DNA from: Collinsella sp.
GTDB lineage: Bacteria; Actinomycetota; Coriobacteriia; Coriobacteriales; Coriobacteriaceae
Assembly: GCA_018368345.1 (NCBI GenBank)
Contig: JAGZEK010000011.1
Span: 3,248-67,247 of the forward strand
DNA length: 64,000 bases
Direction of reading: 5' to 3'
Shown: in pieces, positions 23,642 to 31,672 of the stretch
How positions within the stretch are numbered: position 1 is the first letter of the stretch
Layout of the letters: each line of letters opens with the position of its first letter
Notes under the pieces: model-generated
The model's database searches: none
What the model was told of the DNA's origin: nothing
The model's input: the letters and a program-made list of their open reading frames with translations, nothing else
Made by a program: the position numbers and the translations under genes

Positions 23642-24352
23642 TTGTCCCAGCTCGAGAAATGCGACCGCCGGTCCCTTCGCTCGCAGCGTGCCCTTCGCCA
23701 GGCACTTGCCAGCGAGCTTGCCGAAAGCGGCGATCTTTCGCGCGTTAACGTCGCGTCGCTTACCGAGCGTGCCGGCCTCACGCGCCGTACGTTCTATTCG
23801 CACTATCGCGATATTCCCGACTTTATCAACCAGATCGAGGACGGCCTGCTGGCAGAGATTCGTGAGCGCGTTGAGCTCATTACCGCAGCTAAGTTGCCCG
23901 ATCTCTACCGCAACATCGACGAGCTCGAGCCGGCGCCCGGTTCGGTTGAGCTGCTGCGCTATCTTGCGGCAAATCGTGATCTTATCGGTGCCCTGCTGGG
24001 CCCTGGCGGCGACCCCGCCTTCATTAAAAAGATCATCGATACCGCACGCGAGGCCGTGGTACCGCGTGCGCAGACGGGCATTTTGGGCCTGGCGCTGGGT
24101 ACGTTCTTTGACTACTACGTCACCTACGTCGTGAGCGCCGAGGTCGGCATGATCCAGCGTTGGTTTGAGCGCGATCTTTCCGAATCGCCCGAGACCATGG
24201 CGCGCATCATGACGGTTATCGCTTTTGTGCGCCCCGGCGACCTGTATGGCCAGCCCATCGATATCAACGTGCCGGAATACGGCATGAAGCTATTGAATCT
24301 GCAGCTCGAGGACGCGGCCGACACCGCCGCAACCGTCGAGTCCAACAACTAA
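23642..24352 (+). CDS. TetR-family transcriptional regulator
   Basis: 236 residues from a TTG start behind AAGGAGG. The N-terminal 55 residues form the TetR DNA-binding domain: RSLRSQRALRQALASELAE, then VNVASLTERAGLTRRTFYSHYRD. The C-terminal half has the alpha-helical ligand domain seen in the TetR_C group of Firmicutes and Actinobacteria (GLALGTFFDYYVTYVVSAEV). Its stop lies 11 bases before the giant activase gene, so the two form an operon. It probably represses that operon at the palindrome at 23603. The ligand is unknown. Confidence 0.9.
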   Translation: MSQLEKCDRRSLRSQRALRQALASELAESGDLSRVNVASLTERAGLTRRTFYSHYRDIPDFINQIEDGLLAEIRERVELITAAKLPDLYRNIDELEPAPGSVELLRYLAANRDLIGALLGPGGDPAFIKKIIDTAREAVVPRAQTGILGLALGTFFDYYVTYVVSAEVGMIQRWFERDLSESPETMARIMTVIAFVRPGDLYGQPIDINVPEYGMKLLNLQLEDAADTAATVESNN

Positions 24353-24363
24353 GAGGAGAGACA

Positions 24364-27300
24364 ATGAGCAAACTCGTCGAGGGCATTAAAGACCGTGTAG
24401 TCGCTGCCGCACGCGAGGCCGCGCCCGCCGTGGTGGACGCCGCGCAGAAGGCCGCGACTGCCGCTGCCGAGAAGGTCGCCGAGGCGGTTGCCGAGGCCAA
24501 GAATGCGGCGGGGGAGACGCTTGCCGCCGACGCAGCCACGTCCGCCGCCACCGAGCCCGCAGTCGCCACCGCCGTCCACGCCCCGGAAGGCGCGATCTTC
24601 AACCCCGAGGCCGCCCGCGGCAACCTGCACCTGGGCATCGACGTGGGCTCCACCACCGTTAAGCTCGCTGTGCTCAACGACGACAACCAGATCGTCTACG
24701 CCAAGTACCAGCGTCACCACACCGACGTCCGCGCTTGCGCCCGCGACTTGTTCGAGGGTGCCGCGACCGTGCTGCCGACGGTCCAAATGACCTGCGCCAT
24801 TACCGGTTCGGGTGGCCTGCTGCTGTCCCAGTGGCTCGACCTGGAGTTTGTCCAGGAGGTCATCGCCAGCAAGCGTGCCGTCGAGACCCTCATCCCGGCC
24901 ACCGATGTCGCCATCGAGCTGGGCGGTGAGGACGCCAAGATCATCTACTTCGACAACGGCATCGAGCAGCGCATGAACGGCACCTGCGCCGGCGGCACGG
25001 GTGCGTTCATCGACCAGATGGCAACCCTGCTGCACACCGACGCGAGCGGCCTTAACGAGCTCGCGGCCAACGCCACCACCATCTATCCCATCGCCAGCCG
25101 CTGCGGCGTCTTTGCCAAGACCGACGTGCAGCCGCTGCTCAACGAGGGCGCCCGCCCCGAGGACGTGGCCGCCTCCATCTTCCAGGCTGTCGTGACCCAG
25201 ACCATCTCGGGTCTGGCGTGCGGCCGTCCCATCCGCGGCAACGTCGCCTTCCTGGGCGGCCCGCTGCAGTATCTCTCCGAGCTGCGCCACCGCTTCTACC
25301 TCACGCTCAACCTGGACGAGGAGCACCGCATCGTGCCCCAAAACGCTCACCTGTTTGTGGCGAGCGGCGCCGCCATGGCGCACGAGTCCAATAAACTCAG
25401 CACGTTCCCGCAGCTCATCGAGGCCATCGATGCCCTGGGTGACACGCAGGGTGCCGAGGTCGAGCGTCTGGATCCGCTCTTTGCCACCGACGAGGACTTT
25501 GCCGAGTTCAAGACCCGCCACGACACCGAAGTTGTCCCCAAGGGCAAGCTCGACGGCTACACCGGACGCGTGTTCATCGGCATCGACGCCGGTTCCACCA
25601 CCATGAAGGCCGCGCTCGTGGGCGAGGACGGCCAGCTGTTGCACACCTGGTACGGCAACAACAATGGCGACATCCTGGGCACGGCCAAGGTCATCATGGC
25701 CGATTTCTACAACCACATCCCCGCCGGCTGCACCATCGGCCACGTGACCACCACGGGCTACGGCGAGGCGCTGCTCATCGAGGCCCTCAAGGCAGACTCG
25801 GGTGAAATCGAGACCGTCGCTCACCTGCGCGGCGCCAAGGCGTTCCTGCCCGGCGTCGAGTTCATTCTGGACATTGGCGGCCAGGACATGAAGTGCCTGC
25901 GCGTCAAGGACGGCGTCATCGAGCACATCATGCTCAACGAGGCCTGCTCGTCGGGCTGCGGCAGCTTTATCGAGAGCTTCGCCGTGTCCATGAACATGGA
26001 CGTGCGCGCGTTCGCCGATGCCGCCATCCATGCCAAGGCCCCGGTCGACCTGGGCAGTCGCTGCACGGTCTTCATGAACTCGCGTGTCAAGCAGGCGCAA
26101 AAGGAAGGCGCCACGGTGGGCGATATCGCGGCCGGTCTTTCCTATTCCGTCATCAAGAATGCCCTGTTCAAGGTCATTAAGCTGCGCGACCCCAAGGAGA
26201 TCGGCAGCCAGGTGATCGTTCAAGGCGGCACCTTTATGTCCGACGCCACGCTGCGTGCGTTTGAGCAGCTCACCGGCGTGCACGCCGTGCGCCCCGACAT
26301 CGCCGGATGCATGGGCGCCTATGGTGCGGCCCTGCTCGCCCGAGATCGCGCCGGCGCCGATGGCACCTCGACCATTCTTTCTGCCGAGGACATCGCGCAC
26401 CTCACCGTGACGCAAAAGCATGTCCGCTGCGGCCGTTGCTCTAACAACTGCCAGCTCACCGTTAACGACTTTGGCGGCGGCAGGCGCTTCATTACCGGCA
26501 ACCGCTGTGAGAAGGGCGCCGGCCACAAAAAGCAAAAGACCGAGGCCCCCAACCTCTTCAAAAAGAAAAACGAGCTGCTGTTTAACCGCGAGGTCCTGAG
26601 CCCCGACGAGGCCCCACGCGGCACCGTGGGTGTTCCGCGCGCGCTCAACATGTACGAGAACTACCCCTTCTGGCACGCGTTCTTTACGCGCTTGGGCTTT
26701 AGCGTGCAGCTGTCCGACCAGTCGAGCAAAAAGACCTACCAGGCGGGCATCGAGTCCATGCCGTCCGAGAGCGTGTGCTATCCGGCCAAGATGAGCCACG
26801 GCCACGTGATGAACCTCATCGACCGCGATGTCGACTTCATTTGGATGCCGTGCGTGCGCTGGGAGCGCAAGGAGGATCCGACCGCCGGCAACTGCTACAA
26901 CTGCCCCATCGTCATGAGCTACCCCACGGCGCTGGCGCTCAACGTCGATGAGATTCGTGAGCAAAATGTCGAGTTCCTGTACCCGTTTGTGCCCTATCAC
27001 GACAAAACCGAGCTCAAGCGCCGACTGTACCAGGTGCTCGCCGTCGATCGTGTGGCCGATGCCGAGGCCGGTCGCGGCCGGGTGCGCGGGCCCAAGATCA
27101 CGCGCTCCGAGGTCGATGCCGCCGTCAACGCTGCCTACGAGGCCGACGCGCGCTTCCACGAGGACATCCAGACCATGGGCGAAGAGGCCCTTAAGTGGGT
27201 CGAGGATCACGGTGGCCACGGCATCGTGCTTGCCGGCCGTCCCTACCACAACGACCCCGAAATCAACCATGCCCTGCCCGAGCTTATCTCGAGCTTTGGC

Positions 27301-29154
27301 TTTGCGGTCTTTACCGAGGATTCGCTCGCGCACCTGGTAAAGCCCGAGCGCCCCATTCGCGTTGTCGACCAGTGGATGTACCACAGCCGCCTGTACGCCG
27401 TGGCCCGTTTTGTGACGATGCGCAACGACCTGGACCTGATCCAGCTCAACTCCTTCGGCTGCGGCCTGGACGCCCTGACCACCGATCAGGTGCAGGAGAT
27501 CCTGGAGGCCAGCGGCAAGATCTACACCGTGCTCAAGATCGACGAGGTGTCCAACCTGGGTGCCGCGCGCATCCGCATCCGCTCGCTCATGGCAGCGCTC
27601 AAGGACCAGGAGGCCGAGCGCTTGGCCGAGGCCACGGCCGCGGGCGAGGCCTACGAGCAGGGCGATGCCGCGCCGGTGGCGCCCTCTACGGATGCCCCCG
27701 CGTTCGCGAGCCGCAAGTACACGTTTGAGGCTCAGCGCGAGAGCGCTTCGACCGCGTGGCCCAAGGTGCCCTTTACCGAGCAGATGCGCGAGGAGGGCTA
27801 CACCATCCTGTGCCCGCAGATGGCGCCGATCCACTTTGACCTGGTCAAAGAGGTGTTCCGTGGTGCTGGCTACAACTTGGAGCTGCTGCCCTCGACCGAT
27901 CACGACGCTGTCGAGGCTGGCCTGCGCTATGTGAACAATGACATTTGCTACCCGTCGATTCTGGTAACGGGCCAGATTATGGAGGCCATCGAGAGCGGCC
28001 GGTACGACCTGTCCAAGACGGCCGTGGTTATCAGCCAGACCGGCGGCGGCTGCCGTGCCACCAACTACATCGCGCTCATCCGCAAGGCCCTGCGCGAGAG
28101 CGGCCACCCCGAGATCCCGGTGATCTCGCTTTCGGCCGTGGCGCTCGGCGAGGACAACCCCGGCTTTAAGATTACGCCGGCGCTGCTTAAGCAGGCAGTC
28201 TACGCAGTGCTCTTTGGTGACGTAATGATGCAGATGCTCTACCGTTGCCGCCCGTACGAGGCCACGCCCGGTGCTGCCAACGCACTCTACGAGGAGTACA
28301 TGGCGCGCGCCCGCAAGCTGGCGCCTAAGTTCAACAGGCACAACTACACCAAGCTTGCGCGTGAGGCCATTCGCGCGTTCGACACCATGCCGCTCGTGGG
28401 CGAGGGCACCAAGCCGCGCGTGGGCGTGGTCGGTGAGATCTTGGTCAAGTTCCATCCCACAGCCAACAACCACGTGGTCGATGTCATCGAGCGCGAGGGC
28501 TGCGAGGCCGTGGTGCCGGGCCTGCTCGACTTCTTCCTGTACTCCATGAGCAACGCCGAGCTACAGAAGGACGAGCTGGGAAGCTCTGCTACCACGCGCG
28601 CTGGTATGCAGGCGCTCATCAAACTCGTGGACTGGATGCGTACGCCGGTGGAGGAGATGCTCGAAAAGTCCCGCCGCTTTGAGGTGCCCGAGCGCATCGG
28701 CACCATGGCCGACAAGGCCCGCACGGTGCTTTCGGTGTGCAACAACATGGGCGAGGGCTGGCTGCTCACGGCCGAGATGCTCGACCTGATTGACCATGGC
28801 GCGCCCAACATTATCTGCACGCAGCCCTTCGCGTGCCTGCCCAACCACGTGGTGGGCAAGGCCGTGATCAAGGAGCTGCGCCGTCAGCACCCCGAGAGCA
28901 ACATCGTTGCGGTGGACTACGATCCCGGTGCATCTGAGGTCAACCAGCTCAACCGCATTAAGCTCATGATCAGCGTGGCCAAGGAAAACATGCGCGCCGG
29001 CAAGGGCTTTAAGCTCGAGAAGGTGGCGCCGCTCGCGATGGACGAGGTCACCGGACAGATGCGTGCCCACGATGGCTGCGTGAGCTGCGGTCCGGCCAGC
29101 GAGGAGGCCGTGGCATCGGTCGCTGAGCGCCTGGGACGCGGCATTAAGAAGTAG
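24364..29154 (+). CDS. Giant 2-hydroxyacyl-CoA dehydratase activase-related protein
   Basis: 1,596 residues. The first 75 are Ala-rich and probably helical. Two BcrA/BadF-type ASKHA ATPase domains follow (about 88-345 and 402-665), beginning LGIDVGSTTVK and FIGIDAGSTTMK, with cysteine segments NGTCAGGTGAF and NEACSSGCGSF, the positions that hold a shared 4Fe-4S cluster in activases. VRCGRCSNNCQ (about 690) adds more cysteines. A DUF2229-like region starts near 755, and the C-terminal part (about 1,140-1,520) resembles HgdB-type dehydratase subunits. Activases use ATP to inject an electron into the dehydratase, and here both may sit in one chain. The substrate is unknown. A terminator follows. 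Confidence 0.9.
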   Translation: MSKLVEGIKDRVVAAAREAAPAVVDAAQKAATAAAEKVAEAVAEAKNAAGETLAADAATSAATEPAVATAVHAPEGAIFNPEAARGNLHLGIDVGSTTVKLAVLNDDNQIVYAKYQRHHTDVRACARDLFEGAATVLPTVQMTCAITGSGGLLLSQWLDLEFVQEVIASKRAVETLIPATDVAIELGGEDAKIIYFDNGIEQRMNGTCAGGTGAFIDQMATLLHTDASGLNELAANATTIYPIASRCGVFAKTDVQPLLNEGARPEDVAASIFQAVVTQTISGLACGRPIRGNVAFLGGPLQYLSELRHRFYLTLNLDEEHRIVPQNAHLFVASGAAMAHESNKLSTFPQLIEAIDALGDTQGAEVERLDPLFATDEDFAEFKTRHDTEVVPKGKLDGYTGRVFIGIDAGSTTMKAALVGEDGQLLHTWYGNNNGDILGTAKVIMADFYNHIPAGCTIGHVTTTGYGEALLIEALKADSGEIETVAHLRGAKAFLPGVEFILDIGGQDMKCLRVKDGVIEHIMLNEACSSGCGSFIESFAVSMNMDVRAFADAAIHAKAPVDLGSRCTVFMNSRVKQAQKEGATVGDIAAGLSYSVIKNALFKVIKLRDPKEIGSQVIVQGGTFMSDATLRAFEQLTGVHAVRPDIAGCMGAYGAALLARDRAGADGTSTILSAEDIAHLTVTQKHVRCGRCSNNCQLTVNDFGGGRRFITGNRCEKGAGHKKQKTEAPNLFKKKNELLFNREVLSPDEAPRGTVGVPRALNMYENYPFWHAFFTRLGFSVQLSDQSSKKTYQAGIESMPSESVCYPAKMSHGHVMNLIDRDVDFIWMPCVRWERKEDPTAGNCYNCPIVMSYPTALALNVDEIREQNVEFLYPFVPYHDKTELKRRLYQVLAVDRVADAEAGRGRVRGPKITRSEVDAAVNAAYEADARFHEDIQTMGEEALKWVEDHGGHGIVLAGRPYHNDPEINHALPELISSFGFAVFTEDSLAHLVKPERPIRVVDQWMYHSRLYAVARFVTMRNDLDLIQLNSFGCGLDALTTDQVQEILEASGKIYTVLKIDEVSNLGAARIRIRSLMAALKDQEAERLAEATAAGEAYEQGDAAPVAPSTDAPAFASRKYTFEAQRESASTAWPKVPFTEQMREEGYTILCPQMAPIHFDLVKEVFRGAGYNLELLPSTDHDAVEAGLRYVNNDICYPSILVTGQIMEAIESGRYDLSKTAVVISQTGGGCRATNYIALIRKALRESGHPEIPVISLSAVALGEDNPGFKITPALLKQAVYAVLFGDVMMQMLYRCRPYEATPGAANALYEEYMARARKLAPKFNRHNYTKLAREAIRAFDTMPLVGEGTKPRVGVVGEILVKFHPTANNHVVDVIEREGCEAVVPGLLDFFLYSMSNAELQKDELGSSATTRAGMQALIKLVDWMRTPVEEMLEKSRRFEVPERIGTMADKARTVLSVCNNMGEGWLLTAEMLDLIDHGAPNIICTQPFACLPNHVVGKAVIKELRRQHPESNIVAVDYDPGASEVNQLNRIKLMISVAKENMRAGKGFKLEKVAPLAMDEVTGQMRAHDGCVSCGPASEEAVASVAERLGRGIKK

Positions 29155-29182
29155 CTGGCCTGCTATGGGCTAGATATGAGAC

Positions 29183-29219
29183 AAACGGGTGATAGCCGTA
29201 CCGGTTACCACCCGTTTTT
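29183..29219 (+). terminator. Terminator of TetR-activase operon
   Basis: AAACGGGTG (29183-29191) pairs with CACCCGTTT (29209-29217), followed by a run of T to 29219. It lies 28 bases past the activase stop. Confidence 0.9.
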
Positions 29220-29239
29220 GCTGGACACATGTTGCGTAA

Positions 29240-29460
29240 ATGACCTTGCTACAGCCTTCCGTGGGCTTGCCCGATTTTTGGGCAGGTTCGGGCTTTGAGG
29301 ACAAGTTACTGCAGGCCCAAGGCGATTTTTCGCTCAACGCGGGCCAGCACAGTTTGACCTATCTGCCAAACGACGAGATGATCGCTGAGGACTGCCCATC
29401 GCCACCTACGAGATGGAAGCCGAGAAGTACATCTACCGCGTGTACAAGTACGAGCTGTAG
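29240..29460 (+). pseudogene. Decayed small gene fragment
   Basis: From ATG 29240 one frame reads SLTYLPNDEMIAEDCP. At about 29400 the sensible frame shifts by one base and continues IATYEMEAEKYIYRVYKYEL to TAG 29458-29460. Joined, this gives a protein of about 74 residues ending in the style of a real C-terminus. There is no ribosome-binding site at the start. I do not recognise the family. The rest of 29155-29650 holds only the terminator and no other gene that I can support. Confidence 0.35.
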
Positions 29461-29650
29461 CGCTGCGCTTGGGTTTGACCAATGGAGTATGAAAACACGC
29501 CGTTCGCCGATGCCCCCTCCGCGAGTGGCAGCCATATGGTTTGATGTCAGAAACATATAGTTGTCGCCAGCCTGCTGGCGACGTTCCCCCTGATATCGGA
29601 GGTTCCAGGTATGTTTCGCGCTCCGTTAAACGACTATCGGTTGGGCTAAC

Positions 29651-30100
29651 ATGGGTCGCCGTGCTATTTCGATAACCCTTGCAGTGGTCTGCCTGGCTGT
29701 GCTCCTGGGCGCTACAGGGCTGTTTGCTATAAGCCGAGAAACGTCCTATATGCAGGAATGCGCTTCCGAAGGGTTTGCCACTGATGGTTTCTATCGGGAT
29801 GACAAAACGAGTCGGGAAACCCTGGCTTTTCTTGAGGAGGACAACTGTCGATGGCAGCTGGTCGACCAAAACGGAATCTGCACAGACGGGCAGTTTAAGC
29901 GTACGGATGACCCCAACATTCTGGTATTAAAGAAGGAAAACGGCGAAGAATTCGGCACGGTTCACGTTGCGTATATATCGCGCCGACGCAATCAGGGGCA
30001 GATTTACCTAATTAGAGATACTAAGGTGACCCGATTTTATCTTGTGAGCACCGATCCGGCGTTTACGGTGGAGTCTGGCGATGTCGATGCGGACGTCTGA
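29651..30100 (+). CDS. Small membrane-anchored hypothetical protein
   Basis: 149 residues. Residues about 5-27 (ISITLAVVCLAVLLGATGLF) form one membrane segment after a short basic start (MGRR), so the rest, with little hydrophobicity, would lie outside the cell. The soluble part has no motif I recognise. The ribosome-binding site is weak (TTGGGCTAAC). It stands alone, between a decayed fragment and the convergent DUF389 gene. Base composition is a little lower in GC than its neighbours, which may point to transfer. Confidence 0.6.
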   Translation: MGRRAISITLAVVCLAVLLGATGLFAISRETSYMQECASEGFATDGFYRDDKTSRETLAFLEEDNCRWQLVDQNGICTDGQFKRTDDPNILVLKKENGEEFGTVHVAYISRRRNQGQIYLIRDTKVTRFYLVSTDPAFTVESGDVDADV

Positions 30101-30225
30101 TTCACGGCAATAAAACAGCGAGCGGGGCTCGGGTGTGAACTGCACCCCGCAATTTGCTCGTGTCCGTATCGCGTCTGCGCCTCGTCGTAACTTGCGTCCG
30201 TGCGAGCATTCATCCCGCGCCGGCA

Positions 30226-31365
30226 TCACTTCACATCGAACTCCACGCGATCGAGCTCGGGCACGTTGAGGTCGATGAGCTTGCGGGCAACGCGGCGGTC
30301 GTGCGCCCCAAGCGTCTCGCTTGTCGTCACGTGAGCGACAACCTCGCGCTCGACCATGCCCTCTTCCTCGCCTTCGGTAGCCGAGGTCTCGACGGCGACG
30401 GTGTAATCCTGAAAGCCTGGCAGCACCGCGGCAAGCTCGCGCGTGGTTTCGGTGACGCCGTAGCCGTCCTGCACGCCGGCCTGCGCCGAGCCAATGGAAC
30501 CCGCCGTCATAACGATGCAGGGGATGGCAAAGATCACCGTGCCCACAATAATGCGGCGGCGCACCTTGCGTGACAGCTCGTCGACCTCGGCATTTTCCTC
30601 AGCAGTCACAATACCGTCGCCGTTGAGGTCGCGCTTGAGCGGCACACGCAATAGAAGTAGTACGGCTTCGGCAGCCAGTGCGATAAAGACCACGTTGATG
30701 CCAAACTCGTAAAGCGCCGAGAGAAACAGCGACCCGCTTGCGATGGCGATGCCGTAGCCCGCCGCGCACAGGGGTGGCATGAGCGCGGTCGCCACGGCCA
30801 CACCGGCGATGAGCGTGGCGGGTTCCTGGTCGCGCGAGTTGCCCAGGCCGCCTGCAAAGCCGCCGGCGAGCGCGACAGCGAGGTCCCAGACAGTTGGTGT
30901 CGAATTGTCGATAATGGCGGCCGTGGTGGTGCCAAGGGGCGAGAGCTTAAAGTACAACGTGGATGTGACCAGGCAAAAGGCCATTTGCAGCGCAAGGCTG
31001 GCGACGGCTTCGACGGTAATCTCGCGGTCGAGCGTGGCAATGCCGTATGCCATGGCAAGAACCGAGCCCATGAGCGGGCAGATGAGCATGGCGCCCACGA
31101 TGGCGATGTCCGAATCGATATCGAGGCCGATGCTTGCGATCAACATGGCGATGATGAGGATGCATAGGTGGGAGCCGGTCAGACGCGCCCCGTTTACAAA
31201 ACGCTTGCGGATCACGTGATAGGGCGCGCGTCCCTCGCGAATGTTGAATGCGCGCTTTAGGAAGCGGGTGGCGTTCTCCATGGCCTCACTATGGGCAGGG
31301 CGGATGCCGTGGCGCCGGTGATGGCGTTCGCGCAGCCGCTTGATCTGTTGTTTATCGAGTTCCAT
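30226..31365 (-). CDS. DUF389 family membrane protein with an EF-hand-like loop
   Basis: About 379 residues. After a basic N-terminal 70 residues come several membrane segments with the DUF389 signature (AIVGAMLICPLMGSVLAMAYG and GVAVATALMPPLCAAGYG). Function of the family is unknown. Between membrane segments near residue 260 is DLNGDGIVTAEE, a full 12-residue EF-hand calcium loop (D1, N3, D5, G6, V8, E12), which I do not associate with this family. The start ATG at 31363-31365 follows CGAGGTGGAC. A 49-codon upstream extension is rejected for lack of support. Monocistronic. Confidence 0.87.
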   Translation of the reverse strand: MELDKQQIKRLRERHHRRHGIRPAHSEAMENATRFLKRAFNIREGRAPYHVIRKRFVNGARLTGSHLCILIIAMLIASIGLDIDSDIAIVGAMLICPLMGSVLAMAYGIATLDREITVEAVASLALQMAFCLVTSTLYFKLSPLGTTTAAIIDNSTPTVWDLAVALAGGFAGGLGNSRDQEPATLIAGVAVATALMPPLCAAGYGIAIASGSLFLSALYEFGINVVFIALAAEAVLLLLRVPLKRDLNGDGIVTAEENAEVDELSRKVRRRIIVGTVIFAIPCIVMTAGSIGSAQAGVQDGYGVTETTRELAAVLPGFQDYTVAVETSATEGEEEGMVEREVVAHVTTSETLGAHDRRVARKLIDLNVPELDRVEFDVK

Positions 31366-31672
31366 GTCCACCTCGTTCTGGCAAGGGCCGCGTATCCCGC
31401 CCGTCGCCCTTACTCTACACCGTGGCGGGCGGGGTGTCTGTTGGATGCGGAATCCGATAGGGCGGATGACGCGGGAGCAAATGCAAATCACAGGCTCAAT
31501 TCGATCCCGCAAGAATATGATGCGCCAGCTCCTACATATGTGACGAAATTGTGAAGCACGAGAGCGCGAATTTCAAAAAATCCGCTGGTGACCAATGTTG
31601 CGCAACAGAATTCAAAAATCAGCTCCTACATTTTGAAGCGTATGGATACATCCGTGTCAAAGGGAGAAAGCC
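31366..31672. other. Divergent intergenic region upstream of surface-protein gene
   Basis: No gene visible. CAGCTCCTACAT occurs twice in direct orientation, at 31526-31537 and 31620-31631, and AATTTCAAAAAATC/GAATTCAAAAATC lies before the second copy and in a related form about 50 bases earlier. It must hold the promoter of the surface-protein gene, but no clear -35/-10 pair can be named. Confidence 0.4.

Noticed and set aside
24349..28473. 1,374-codon open frame on the minus strand
   Set aside because: It is antisense to the activase gene, which has clear motifs throughout. Long antisense frames are common in high-GC DNA, and its translation has no recognisable domains.
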